Source: an uncultured Oceanospirillaceae bacterium (GTDB lineage: Bacteria; Pseudomonadota; Gammaproteobacteria; Pseudomonadales; Balneatricaceae). From it: DNA of 37,484 bases. A model generated the notes under the pieces. The model was not told the origin of the DNA. It did no database searches and worked only from the letters and a program-made list of their open reading frames with translations. Location of the stretch: contig CAJXEN010000004.1 in the NCBI GenBank assembly GCA_913052465.1, positions 1-37,484 on the forward strand, read 5' to 3'. Below are positions 28,690-37,484 of this stretch, one piece after another. Within the stretch, counting starts at the first letter, position 1, and each line of letters starts with the position of its first letter. A program made the position numbers and the translations under genes.

Positions 28690-29985
28690 TTAGAGTGGTT
28701 TGTAGAGTTTAGCGTAGTAAAAACCATCGTGGCTTGTTGGGTTGGGCAGAAGCTGTCTACCGATATCAAGAGGTAAACCCCAGTCAGCTTTGATGGCACA
28801 GTGTTGAGCTTTTGGCTGCTGCTTCAAAAAGCGATTCACAAGGCGATCATTTTCTTGCCGTAATACTGAGCAAGTAGCGTAAAGTAAGTAGCCGCCTGGC
28901 TTCAACAAAGGCCAAAGATTAGTCAGCAGTTTTATCTGTAACTGAGCCAATGCCAAAATACTTTTATTGGTACGTAAAATTTTGATATCAGGATTACGGC
29001 GGATAACGCCTGTGGCAGAGCAGGGCGCATCAAGGAGTATGCGGTCAAAACTTTTGCCATCCCACCATTGATCTGGTTCGCTAGCGTCAGCACAGATGAT
29101 TTGTGCCTGCAAGTCCATCCGGAAGAGGTTATCTTTCATGCGCCCGATTCGTCGTTCTTCTAGCTCAACGGCGACAACACTTACATCTTCGGCTTCTAGT
29201 AAGTGGCAGGTTTTTCCACCAGGTGCAGCACATGCGTCCAATACATGGTGTCCTGGCTCTAGTTCTAACAATTGCGCACACAGTTGTGGCGCTTCATCTT
29301 GCACACTGAACCAGCCTTCTTCAAAGCCTGGTAATTGGATTACATCACTGGCTTTAACCAGCTGCACGCCAACATGGCTATGTTGGCAAGCATTAGCAAG
29401 ATGACCAGCCTCGGTTAAAGCTGCCATGAAGTCCTCACGATTAATTTTACGCGTATTAACGCGCAATGTGAGGGCTCCTTGTGGATCGTTAGCAGCTAAA
29501 ATTTGCTGCCAATGATCAGGCCAGTGGTTACTGAGTTTTGAAATCAGCCACTGTGGGTGATTATACCGATAGGCATCGTGCTCGTTGAGCACGTCGGCTA
29601 AGTCTTCGCCACCACGGATGTAAGATCTTAATACGCCATTAACCAACTTGTCTGCCCAGCGTTTGCCACTAGCTTTAGTGGCCTGCACCGTCGCATCTAC
29701 AGCAGCGTAGTCTGGCGTACGCATAGCTTTTATTTGGTATAAACCCATAAGGATGAGGGCATAAATGTCCTGATCTTGGGCTTTCATGGGCTTATTTAAT
29801 AATTGATCTGCAATCAGTTCTAGTTGTGGGAAATGCCTACAGGTGCCATAACACAACTGTTGAATGAGGGCTCGGTCACCGTGTTCGGCTGCCTCTAGGG
29901 CTTTGGGCAAACTAGAAGCTAAAGAACCTTGGTGGCACAGCACAGAAGTAAGAGCTTGGGCTGCTAATAAGCGTGGGTTTGCCAT
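28690..29985 (-). CDS. rsmB: 16S rRNA (cytosine(967)-C(5))-methyltransferase RsmB
   Basis: 431 aa; NusB-like N-terminus, VLDACAAPGGKTCHLLE, LLDAPCSATGVIRRNPDIK, LLYATCSVLRQEN. Confidence 0.95.
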   Translation of the reverse strand: MANPRLLAAQALTSVLCHQGSLASSLPKALEAAEHGDRALIQQLCYGTCRHFPQLELIADQLLNKPMKAQDQDIYALILMGLYQIKAMRTPDYAAVDATVQATKASGKRWADKLVNGVLRSYIRGGEDLADVLNEHDAYRYNHPQWLISKLSNHWPDHWQQILAANDPQGALTLRVNTRKINREDFMAALTEAGHLANACQHSHVGVQLVKASDVIQLPGFEEGWFSVQDEAPQLCAQLLELEPGHHVLDACAAPGGKTCHLLEAEDVSVVAVELEERRIGRMKDNLFRMDLQAQIICADASEPDQWWDGKSFDRILLDAPCSATGVIRRNPDIKILRTNKSILALAQLQIKLLTNLWPLLKPGGYLLYATCSVLRQENDRLVNRFLKQQPKAQHCAIKADWGLPLDIGRQLLPNPTSHDGFYYAKLYKPL

Positions 29986-29987
29986 GG

Positions 29988-30953
29988 TTAGTTTTCCACC
30001 TTAAGGCTGGTGAAGGCTTCACCAACTATCATTTTTTGTTTTAGGTTCATGAGCTCACTTTGACTTAGGGTTTTGCCACCGGGCCACTGCAATTGGGTGA
30101 TTTTAAGGTGGCCTTTACCGCAAGCTACCTCTAAGCCTGTTTTATCCAGAGCCACTAAAGTGCCTGCAGGGTGCACACCAGAAGCTTCTATTTCGTGAGC
30201 CATCCAGATGCGTAGCTGATTATCTCTCCAATCGCTATACGCGACAGGCCATGGGTTAAGGCCACGAACTTGTGAGCTGATTTGCTGGGCACTTTGGTGC
30301 CAATCTATAGCACCTTCTATTTTGGTTAGCTTGGCTGCATAGTTAGCTTGGCTGTGGTCTTGAGCTTGCGCACTGACAATAGCACCTTGTAGGCTATCTA
30401 AAGTGTCTACAAGGCTATGACAGCCCAGCACTGCCAGCTTTTCATACAAACTAGCGCTAGTGTCGATTGGTGTCACAGGGATCTGTGCTTTAAGCAGCAT
30501 AGGACCAGTATCTAGGCCTGCCTCCATTTGCATTATAGTGACGCCAGAGACGGCATCTCCCGCCAATATTGCCCGTTGAATAGGTGCAGCACCGCGCCAA
30601 CGGGGTAATAACGAGCCGTGTACATTAATGCAACCTAAACGAGGGGTGTCTAAAACTATTTGAGGCAGTAACAAACCGTAAGCCACCACGACCATGATGT
30701 CGGCGTCGTAGCTTGCCAACACTTTTTGAGCCTCTGCATCTTTTAAGTTTAAAGGTTGCTGTACTTCAATAGCGTGTTCAATGGCGAGTGCTTTAACAGG
30801 GCTTGCAGTAAGTTTGCGGCCACGCCCCGCAGGTCGGTCGGGCTGGCTGTAAACAGCCACTACCTTGTGTGGACTATCAAGCAATGCTTGTAAGTGCAGA
30901 GCTGCAAAATCTGGAGTACCTGCAAAAATAACTTTTAAGCCCTCTTGGCTCAC
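29988..30953 (-). CDS. fmt: Methionyl-tRNA formyltransferase
   Basis: 321 aa; [44 protein letters not shown]. Confidence 0.97.
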   Translation of the reverse strand: MSQEGLKVIFAGTPDFAALHLQALLDSPHKVVAVYSQPDRPAGRGRKLTASPVKALAIEHAIEVQQPLNLKDAEAQKVLASYDADIMVVVAYGLLLPQIVLDTPRLGCINVHGSLLPRWRGAAPIQRAILAGDAVSGVTIMQMEAGLDTGPMLLKAQIPVTPIDTSASLYEKLAVLGCHSLVDTLDSLQGAIVSAQAQDHSQANYAAKLTKIEGAIDWHQSAQQISSQVRGLNPWPVAYSDWRDNQLRIWMAHEIEASGVHPAGTLVALDKTGLEVACGKGHLKITQLQWPGGKTLSQSELMNLKQKMIVGEAFTSLKVEN

Positions 30954-31507
30954 GCTTGGGTTGCCGCTTGAGCCTTGGCTTTGGCTTCGTATAGAGCATC
31001 TTTTTCATCATCACGGTGCTTTTTTTCAAGCTTTTTACGGATGCGCTCACGCTTAAGTCGCGAAAGGTAATCTACAAATAACTTACCATTAAGGTGGTCT
31101 AGTTCGTGTTGGATACACACTGCAAACAAACCTTCTGCCTGTTCAAAAATGATTTCGCCATTTTCATCAAGTGCGCTGAGTTGGATTTTGCTATAGCGTG
31201 CAACATCATCGTAAAACTCTGGTACTGACAGGCAACCTTCTTGGTAACTTTGTATTTCTTCAGTCGATGGTTCCCAGGTCGGATTAATGAGCACCCGAGG
31301 GTCATCACCATCATCGCTTACATCGATCACTACCAGGCGCTGATGTACATTTACTTGTGATGCAGCTAAACCGATGCCCGGGGCATTGTACATAGTTTCA
31401 AGCATGTCTTTAGCAAGTTGGCGAGTGTCGTCGGTAATTTGCCCAACATTTACCGCAACTTTGCGCAAACGTGGGTCTGGAAATTCTAAAATAGGTAATA
31501 ATGCCAT
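30950..31507 (-). CDS. def: Peptide deformylase
   Basis: [33 protein letters not shown] motifs. The conserved start [18 protein letters not shown] places the start at 31507 rather than the tracked 31540. Confidence 0.96.
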   Translation of the reverse strand: MALLPILEFPDPRLRKVAVNVGQITDDTRQLAKDMLETMYNAPGIGLAASQVNVHQRLVVIDVSDDGDDPRVLINPTWEPSTEEIQSYQEGCLSVPEFYDDVARYSKIQLSALDENGEIIFEQAEGLFAVCIQHELDHLNGKLFVDYLSRLKRERIRKKLEKKHRDDEKDALYEAKAKAQAATQA

Positions 31508-31612
31508 GGGATTCAGTGTTCTTAGGGTCTGGCGTAACACGCTATGACAGCTACTTACGCAAAAATGAATTTATTCACTAGAATTATACCACTATCTGCC
31601 TTTAGTAATGGA

Positions 31613-32734
31613 ATGATTATGGATGATCATCATTTAGCTTGGCTTGCGCTGAGTGAACTCAATTTAACTTTTAAACAAAGTTCTGTTCTGGCCGCACTTT
31701 ATGGTCATGGATCAACCATTCTAGAGCAACAGTCTTCGGCACAGGTGGCGTCAGTTTTGAACCATACGCAGCTCAGACTCCTAGCCACCTTAACATTAAA
31801 CCCGTTACACACTAGTCTAGCTTGGCAATTACAATGGGCACAGCGCCATCACGCCTCATTGTTATTATATGACGATTTGAACTACCCCGATGCTTTAAAG
31901 TTAATCCACTACCCGCCAGCATTTTTATGGCTTCAAGGCCGTTCGATCTTGCTTAATGAGCCCAGTATTGCCATGGTGGGTGCTCGTAAAGCTACAACCA
32001 ATGGCATGTTATTAGCCAAAACCTTTGCTGGCAGCCTAGGGTCAAGTGGCTTGACCATTGTTAGTGGCCTGGCTTTAGGCATTGACGGTGCTTGTCATCA
32101 AGGGGCTCTAGATGCACAAGCGGATACTATTGCAGTACTTGGATCAGGACTAGGCCAAATATATCCTACCAAACATCAGCCATTGGCTCATCGTATTATC
32201 GCTGGTGGAGGGTTGCTAGTGTCACCTTGGCCGCTTATGGCCAAACCTTTAGCGTACAGGTTCCCCGAGCGTAATCGTATTATAAGTGGATTAAGTATGG
32301 GAGTCTTAGTAGTTGAGGCTGCACTGCGAAGTGGCTCCCTGATAACCGCTAAAACTGCTCTGGAACAAGGCCGAGAAGTATTTGCGGTACCTTCTAGTGT
32401 TCATAATCTTCAGGCCCAAGGCTGTCATCAACTCATACGGGATGGTGCCATTTTAGTGGATCAGCCGCAGCAAATTTTAGCAGAACTAGCACCTCAACTA
32501 AAGCCGTTGGTAGAGCGCTATCAATCCCAAGACCCTAGACAAAATCAAGAATTAGTAGATATTGAGGAAGAATTACAAATATTGCTGCGACTTTTTGGAT
32601 ATGATCCGGTGCCTGTTGATATACTCTGTACACAGTTGGCTGCGCCATATAACGTTGTTGCAGCCCAATTGGTAGAATTGGAGCTACTTGGCCTTTTGAG
32701 ACTTACAGCCGGCGGTTATGAGAAAGTGCTGTAG
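31613..32734 (+). CDS. dprA: DNA-processing protein DprA (Smf)
   Basis: MVGARKATTNGMLLAKTFAGSLGSSGLTIVSGLALGIDGACHQGAL, FPERNRIISGLSMGVLVVEAALRSGSLITA. Start is uncertain (tracked 31544; MIMDDHHLAWLAL at 31613 or 31619 looks more natural). Confidence 0.93.
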   Translation: MIMDDHHLAWLALSELNLTFKQSSVLAALYGHGSTILEQQSSAQVASVLNHTQLRLLATLTLNPLHTSLAWQLQWAQRHHASLLLYDDLNYPDALKLIHYPPAFLWLQGRSILLNEPSIAMVGARKATTNGMLLAKTFAGSLGSSGLTIVSGLALGIDGACHQGALDAQADTIAVLGSGLGQIYPTKHQPLAHRIIAGGGLLVSPWPLMAKPLAYRFPERNRIISGLSMGVLVVEAALRSGSLITAKTALEQGREVFAVPSSVHNLQAQGCHQLIRDGAILVDQPQQILAELAPQLKPLVERYQSQDPRQNQELVDIEEELQILLRLFGYDPVPVDILCTQLAAPYNVVAAQLVELELLGLLRLTAGGYEKVL

Positions 32735-32784
32735 TAATAGCATAATACAGTAGGCGAATGACTTAGGAGCTATTAGGAACTATT

Positions 32785-33351
32785 ATGAAACCCAGTGATT
32801 GGCATTTAACATGCGCCATCCAAGCCTTAACGACAGGGGGCATCATAGCCTATCCCACAGAGGCTGTTTGGGGTTTAGGTTGTGATCCATGGAATGTGCT
32901 GGCTGTGGATAAAATACTTGAACTAAAACAACGCCCTATGTACAAAGGTTTGATATTGGTTGCATCCCAATGGAGTCAGTTTGAACCTTTGACTGCAGCC
33001 CTAACGAAGCAACAAATTGAGCAGCTTAACGCCTCGTGGCCAGGGCCAAATACCTGGTTAATACCAGACCCACAAGACTGGGTACCACTATGGATTAAGG
33101 GCCAGCATACAAGTGTTGCTTTGCGTGTTTCGGCCCATCCGTTAGTGGCTGCTTTATGTGATCACTTTAATGGGCCTATAGTGTCCACATCTGCTAATTT
33201 AGCAGGTTGCGAACCAGCTAGAAGCCGCTCGCAAATAGATCTGACTTTTGGTGATCAACTTGATTATGTAATTGATGGTGAGTTAGGTCAGAACAAACAA
33301 CCAAGCCAAGTGAAAGATTTAGTGTCTGGCCAAATCATTCGGCCAGCGTAA
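32785..33351 (+). CDS. tsaC: Threonylcarbamoyl-AMP synthase (Sua5/YciO/YrdC family)
   Basis: 188 aa; [49 protein letters not shown]. Confidence 0.94.
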   Translation: MKPSDWHLTCAIQALTTGGIIAYPTEAVWGLGCDPWNVLAVDKILELKQRPMYKGLILVASQWSQFEPLTAALTKQQIEQLNASWPGPNTWLIPDPQDWVPLWIKGQHTSVALRVSAHPLVAALCDHFNGPIVSTSANLAGCEPARSRSQIDLTFGDQLDYVIDGELGQNKQPSQVKDLVSGQIIRPA

Positions 33352-33373
33352 ATTAATATTTAAGGAATTCTTA

Positions 33374-34285
33374 GTGTCCAACGTTGATATTAACGCAGTA
33401 AAAACATACCTTCTTGGCCTGCAGCAAACCATATGTGATGCCTTGCAAGAGTTAGATGGCGGTGCACAATTCATCGCTGATCAATGGCAACGTGAAGCGG
33501 GTGGTGGTGGCATTAGCCGCGTATTGTCAGGGGGCAGTGTGATAGAAAAGGGAGGAGTGAACTTTTCCCACGTTATGGGTCAATCCATGCCTGCGTCGGC
33601 CACGGCTCATCGCCCAGAGCTAGCAGGGCGTAGTTTTCAGGCTATGGGGGTCTCATTAGTCATCCATCCTAGAAACCCGTATGTGCCTACATCTCACGCC
33701 AATGTTAGGTTTTTTGTTGCAGAAAAACCAGGTGAAGACCCTGTGTGGTGGTTCGGTGGTGGATATGACCTTACGCCATATTATGGTAACCAAGAAGACT
33801 GCCATCATTGGCATGCTACTGCCAAAGCCGCCTGTGATCCCTTTGGTAGCGACCTTTATCCCAGATTAAAAAGCTGGTGTGATGAGTATTTTTATATCCC
33901 TCACCGTGAAGAAGCTCGAGGTGTGGGTGGACTATTCTTTGATGACTTAAATGATCCAGATTTTGATACTGCGTTTGCTATTATGCAAAGTGTTGGTGAT
34001 AGCTACCTGAAGGCATATGGCCCAATTATTGAAGGTCGCAAAGATATGGCATATGGTGAGCGTCAACGGGATTTCCAGTTGCACCGTCGTGGCCGTTATG
34101 TGGAATTTAATTTGGTGTATGACCGAGGCACCTTGTTTGGTTTGCAGACTGGGGGGCGAACGGAATCTATTTTGATGTCACTACCAAGTGAAGTGCGCTG
34201 GAGCTACGATTATCAAATTGATGAAAATTCAGAAGAAGCCATACTGGGGCGGGATTATTTACCTGCCAAAGATTGGCTGGAGTAA
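33374..34285 (+). CDS. hemF: Oxygen-dependent coproporphyrinogen-III oxidase
   Basis: 303 aa; [73 protein letters not shown] start. Confidence 0.97.
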   Translation: MSNVDINAVKTYLLGLQQTICDALQELDGGAQFIADQWQREAGGGGISRVLSGGSVIEKGGVNFSHVMGQSMPASATAHRPELAGRSFQAMGVSLVIHPRNPYVPTSHANVRFFVAEKPGEDPVWWFGGGYDLTPYYGNQEDCHHWHATAKAACDPFGSDLYPRLKSWCDEYFYIPHREEARGVGGLFFDDLNDPDFDTAFAIMQSVGDSYLKAYGPIIEGRKDMAYGERQRDFQLHRRGRYVEFNLVYDRGTLFGLQTGGRTESILMSLPSEVRWSYDYQIDENSEEAILGRDYLPAKDWLE

Positions 34286-34289
34286 CCCC

Positions 34290-35153
34290 GTGGTTTTAGA
34301 TACAGCAGTAGGGCAGAGTTTAGATAAGAACATAGACCAGTATCGTGTTTTTGGTAATCCTATCCATCAAAGTAAATCCCCTAACATTCACAAAGCATTT
34401 GCGCATGCCACCAACCAAAATATCAACTATCAAACACAGCTGGTGGCAGTAGATGAGTTTGAGCACAGTGTTAAGGCATTCTTTACAGCTGGTGGCAAAG
34501 GATTAAATATCACAGTACCTTTTAAGCAGCGGGCTTTTGCTATGGCGCAAGTAGTAAGCCCCGCTGCGCAAAAAGCAGAAGCAGCCAACACTCTATACTT
34601 AAATGAACAAGGGCAGCTAGTGGCTGATAATACCGATGGCATGGGTCTAGTACGGGATATATGTCACAATCTTAACGGCCAATTAAGCGCTAAACGAATT
34701 TTAGTATTAGGGGCAGGTGGGGCGGTTAGGGGGGTATTACAGCCAATACTAGCGCAGTTACCAAAACAGGTGGTCATAGCCAACCGAACCTTTAGTAAAG
34801 CTAAATCTTTGGCTGTTTCATTTACACACTTAGGTGCTATTGAAGCCTTACCTATGGATCAACTAAAAGGCCCATTCGACTGGATAATCAATGGTACCTC
34901 TGCCAGCCTTGCTGGAGATCTTCCCCCATTGCTGGATGGTTTGCTCACTAGTAATAGCCGCTGTTACGATATGATGTACTCCGCCCAAACGACCGTATTC
35001 AATACATGGGCCTTAAGGCAAGGGGCAGCCTGTGCCGATGATGGTTTGGGTATGCTAGTGGAACAAGCGGCTCAGTCCTTTGGTTTATGGCGCGGTATTT
35101 TGCCGCCGACGGCCGTTGTATTATCGGCTTTAAGAAGTGAGTTGAAGGCCTAA
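34290..35153 (+). CDS. aroE: Shikimate dehydrogenase
   Basis: QYRVFGNPIHQSKSPNIHKAFA, KGLNITVPFKQ, DNTDGMGLVRD, LGAGGAVRGV. Likely GTG start at 34290; the tracked 34188 start would be embedded in hemF. Confidence 0.94.
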   Translation: MVLDTAVGQSLDKNIDQYRVFGNPIHQSKSPNIHKAFAHATNQNINYQTQLVAVDEFEHSVKAFFTAGGKGLNITVPFKQRAFAMAQVVSPAAQKAEAANTLYLNEQGQLVADNTDGMGLVRDICHNLNGQLSAKRILVLGAGGAVRGVLQPILAQLPKQVVIANRTFSKAKSLAVSFTHLGAIEALPMDQLKGPFDWIINGTSASLAGDLPPLLDGLLTSNSRCYDMMYSAQTTVFNTWALRQGAACADDGLGMLVEQAAQSFGLWRGILPPTAVVLSALRSELKA

Positions 35154-35632
35154 TGTATAAAGGTAATGGTGAGGGTGTGGGAGGACTGAACGGAAAGTGC
35201 CTTTGCGCAGCCGTTGAATTTGAAGTCTTGGGTCGATTACCAAACCTTTACCATTGCTACTGCTCCTTGTGCCAGAAGCAAACGGGTGGTTCCCACAACA
35301 CAGCCACGCTGGTCAATGACAATCAATTCAAGTGGCTTAAAGGAGAAGAGTATATTGCCACCTTTACCAAAGCAACAGGCTTCAGCGCCCATAGTTGCAG
35401 ACACTGTGGCTGCCCTGTACCCAATAACTTGAAAGGCACTGGTAAATACTGGATTCCCGTTGGTCTATTAGACCGTTCCATGGTGACTAAAGAACCCTGT
35501 AAAGACGCACCCAAAGTTGTGTTACACATGCACCTAGATTCTAGAGCGCCTTGGCAACCTATGCCAGAACAGGGCCATCAATTTGGCGCCATGCCAGATT
35601 TAATAACCATCTGCAGCTTGCTGGAGCCTTAA
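35153..35632 (+). CDS. GFA (glutathione-dependent formaldehyde-activating enzyme/CENP-V) family zinc protein
   Basis: 159 aa; CLCAAVEFEV, HCYCSLCQKQTGG, HSCRHCGCPV cysteine motifs. Confidence 0.87.
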   Translation: MYKGNGEGVGGLNGKCLCAAVEFEVLGRLPNLYHCYCSLCQKQTGGSHNTATLVNDNQFKWLKGEEYIATFTKATGFSAHSCRHCGCPVPNNLKGTGKYWIPVGLLDRSMVTKEPCKDAPKVVLHMHLDSRAPWQPMPEQGHQFGAMPDLITICSLLEP

Positions 35633-35635
35633 ACT

Positions 35636-36328
35636 ATGAAAACGATTGGTCTTATCGGCGGAATGAGCTGGGAATCCACCAGCCTGTATTACAGTGCGAT
35701 TAACCAAGGTGTTAAGAACTCCTTGGGTGGCTTGCACAGTGCAAAAATATGCTTATATAGCGTTGATTTTCATGAAATAGAAAAATTGCAGCATCAAGGA
35801 AGTTGGCGGCAAACTGCACATATTTTGGCTAAGGCGGCGCAAGCGGTTGAAGCTGGTGGAGCAGATGTGTTTTTGATTTGTACTAACACCATGCATAAAG
35901 TGGCGGAGGAGATACAAGTGGCAGTCAATATCCCCATGATACATATTGCAGACGCCACTGCTAGGGTGTTATTGGCAAACGGTATGACAAAGGTAGGTTT
36001 GCTGGGAACAGCATTCACCATGCAAGAAGACTTTTACAAAGGCAGGTTGAGCCAAGAATTTGGTCTAGAGGTTGTTGTACCTAATGCTGAACAGCAGGTC
36101 ATGGTGCACGAGGTGATTTACCAAGAGCTGTGCCTGGGTGAAATTAACTTAGACTCTAAACAGAAGTATGTAGATGTTATACAAGACTTGTATAACCAAG
36201 GCGCTCAGGCAGTGATTTTAGGGTGCACCGAGATCACTTTGCTGGTGCAGCAAAAAGATACCCCAGTACCGCTTTATGACACTACAGCCATTCACGCCCA
36301 AAGCGCAGTGGCCGCAGCATTAGGCTAA
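35636..36328 (+). CDS. Aspartate/glutamate racemase family protein
   Basis: 230 aa; MKTIGLIGGMSWESTSLYYSAIN, FLICTNTMHKV, VILGCTEITLLV. Confidence 0.92.
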   Translation: MKTIGLIGGMSWESTSLYYSAINQGVKNSLGGLHSAKICLYSVDFHEIEKLQHQGSWRQTAHILAKAAQAVEAGGADVFLICTNTMHKVAEEIQVAVNIPMIHIADATARVLLANGMTKVGLLGTAFTMQEDFYKGRLSQEFGLEVVVPNAEQQVMVHEVIYQELCLGEINLDSKQKYVDVIQDLYNQGAQAVILGCTEITLLVQQKDTPVPLYDTTAIHAQSAVAAALG

Positions 36329-36359
36329 AGCTAGATTAAAACCTAGCACTATAAGTTTG

Positions 36360-37091
36360 TTAATCGATTTCGGCGCTGTGATAAACGTTTTGTACGTCAT
36401 CAAGGTCTGTTAGCATATCTAAAAAAGTGTCAAACATTACTGCATCATCACCCGTAACCGGGCTACTGTTTTGCGGGATGAATTGAATCTCGTCCAGTTC
36501 AAATTCAAACTCACCTTTATCGTTGCCTAGGGCATCAATAAGCGCTTGTTTGGTTTTATTATATTCAGTGTTAGGGGCAAATACAGTAGTCTTACCATCC
36601 TCACACTCAACGTCAGTCACATCTACGTCGGCTTCCATCAGTACTTCTAGTACAGCATCTTCGTCATCACCGGCAAATACAAAAATAGCACTGTGATCAA
36701 ACATGTGGCCTACACTGCCCGAGGTGCCAATTTTGGACTTGGTCTTAGTGAAGCACTGGCGTACGTCACCAAACGTTCGGTTTGGATTGTCTGTTAGGCA
36801 CTCTACAATCACCATACAGTTGCCTGGACCATAACCTTCATAACGCGCTGTGGAGTAGTCTTCACCGCCACCACCTTTGGCCTTTTCTAATGCCTTGTCA
36901 ATCACGTGGCTTGGCACTTGATCTTTTTTGGCCCTATCTATCAGTGAACGAAGTGCTAAGTTACCATCAGGTTCAACACCACCGGCTTTTGCACAAACGT
37001 AAATTTCACGGCCGTATTTGCTATACACCTTAGCTTTAGCGTCAGATGTTTTGGCGATGTCTAACTTTTTGTTTTGGTAGGCTCTGCCCAT
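36360..37091 (-). CDS. YebC/PmpR-family (TACO1-like) regulatory protein, YeeN-like branch
   Basis: 243 aa; [52 protein letters not shown]-terminus [11 protein letters not shown] differs from the MAGHSKWANI form of YebC. Confidence 0.87.
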   Translation of the reverse strand: MGRAYQNKKLDIAKTSDAKAKVYSKYGREIYVCAKAGGVEPDGNLALRSLIDRAKKDQVPSHVIDKALEKAKGGGGEDYSTARYEGYGPGNCMVIVECLTDNPNRTFGDVRQCFTKTKSKIGTSGSVGHMFDHSAIFVFAGDDEDAVLEVLMEADVDVTDVECEDGKTTVFAPNTEYNKTKQALIDALGNDKGEFEFELDEIQFIPQNSSPVTGDDAVMFDTFLDMLTDLDDVQNVYHSAEID

Positions 37092-37199
37092 GGTATCTGT
37101 CCAGTGGAAAAAATCAGCTTAATTTTACCTGTATATTTGATTGGGCGAAAGCTACAGTTGTAACATTGCCGCAAGCTAAAACTAGTTTAGGATCGACCC

Positions 37200-37460
37200 A
37201 TGATCATCCGCGAAGCCATTGAACATGACTTTGAAGCCATTTGGCCGATTTTTCATAGCATTGTTAAAACAGGAGAAACCTATGCTTATGCGACAGATAC
37301 TACTAAAGAGCAAGCCCAAAAAATATGGCTACAATACCCCCGCAAAACTTATGTGCTGGAACAAGCAGGTGAAATACTGGGCACCTACTATCTAAAGACT
37401 AACCAACAAGGTCCGGGCAAACATGTATGTGAGACCTTTGCACGAAACTCAAATGATTGA
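37200..37460 (+). pseudogene. GNAT family N-acetyltransferase, apparently truncated near 37430
   Basis: MIIREAIEHDFEAIWPIFHSIVKTGETYAYATDT...KTYVLEQAGEILGTYYLKTNQQGPGKHVC is a GNAT N-terminal half; homology appears to end at HVC, then 8 unrelated codons and a stop. Confidence 0.65.
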
Positions 37461-37484
37461 TGCTTTTTCCAATCTCCAGAATAA

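Noticed and set aside
29096-29404. Two overlapping plus-strand ORFs antisense to rsmB
   Set aside because: Shadow ORFs; no independent support.
34188-34289. Tracked N-terminal extension of aroE inside hemF
   Set aside because: The extension is out-of-frame hemF sequence; the GTG at 34290 with the conserved shikimate dehydrogenase N-terminus is a better start.

Overview
The window is a gammaproteobacterial chromosome segment around the replication origin, and most of it is housekeeping sequence. Left of about 14.3 kb all genes are on the minus strand. In transcription order from the origin they are rpmH, rnpA, yidC, mnmE, phoB, phoR, a PhoU-like DUF47 gene, a Pit phosphate transporter, and a multi-subunit Mrp-type Na+/H+ antiporter operon that runs off the left edge. 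Right of the origin are dnaA-dnaN-recF-gyrB (+), glyS/glyQ (-), a lipid A-type acyltransferase (+), a SAM methyltransferase, trkH-trkA-rsmB-fmt-def (-), and then dprA, tsaC, hemF, aroE, a GFA-family gene and an aspartate racemase (+), a YebC/YeeN-family gene (-) and a GNAT gene at the right edge that looks disrupted. The best non-coding signals are two parS-like sites (one perfect, inside the recF coding end; one in an extended palindrome after gyrB), a DnaA box in the rpmH-dnaA gap plus others nearby, a self-complementary terminator after gyrB, and an unexplained leader or repeat block upstream of mrpE. I see no convincing wholly new system. The most worthwhile second looks are the recF-embedded parS, the mrpE leader block, the DnaA-box pair near 25.7 kb, the atypical Mrp subunit fusion, and the GNAT disruption.
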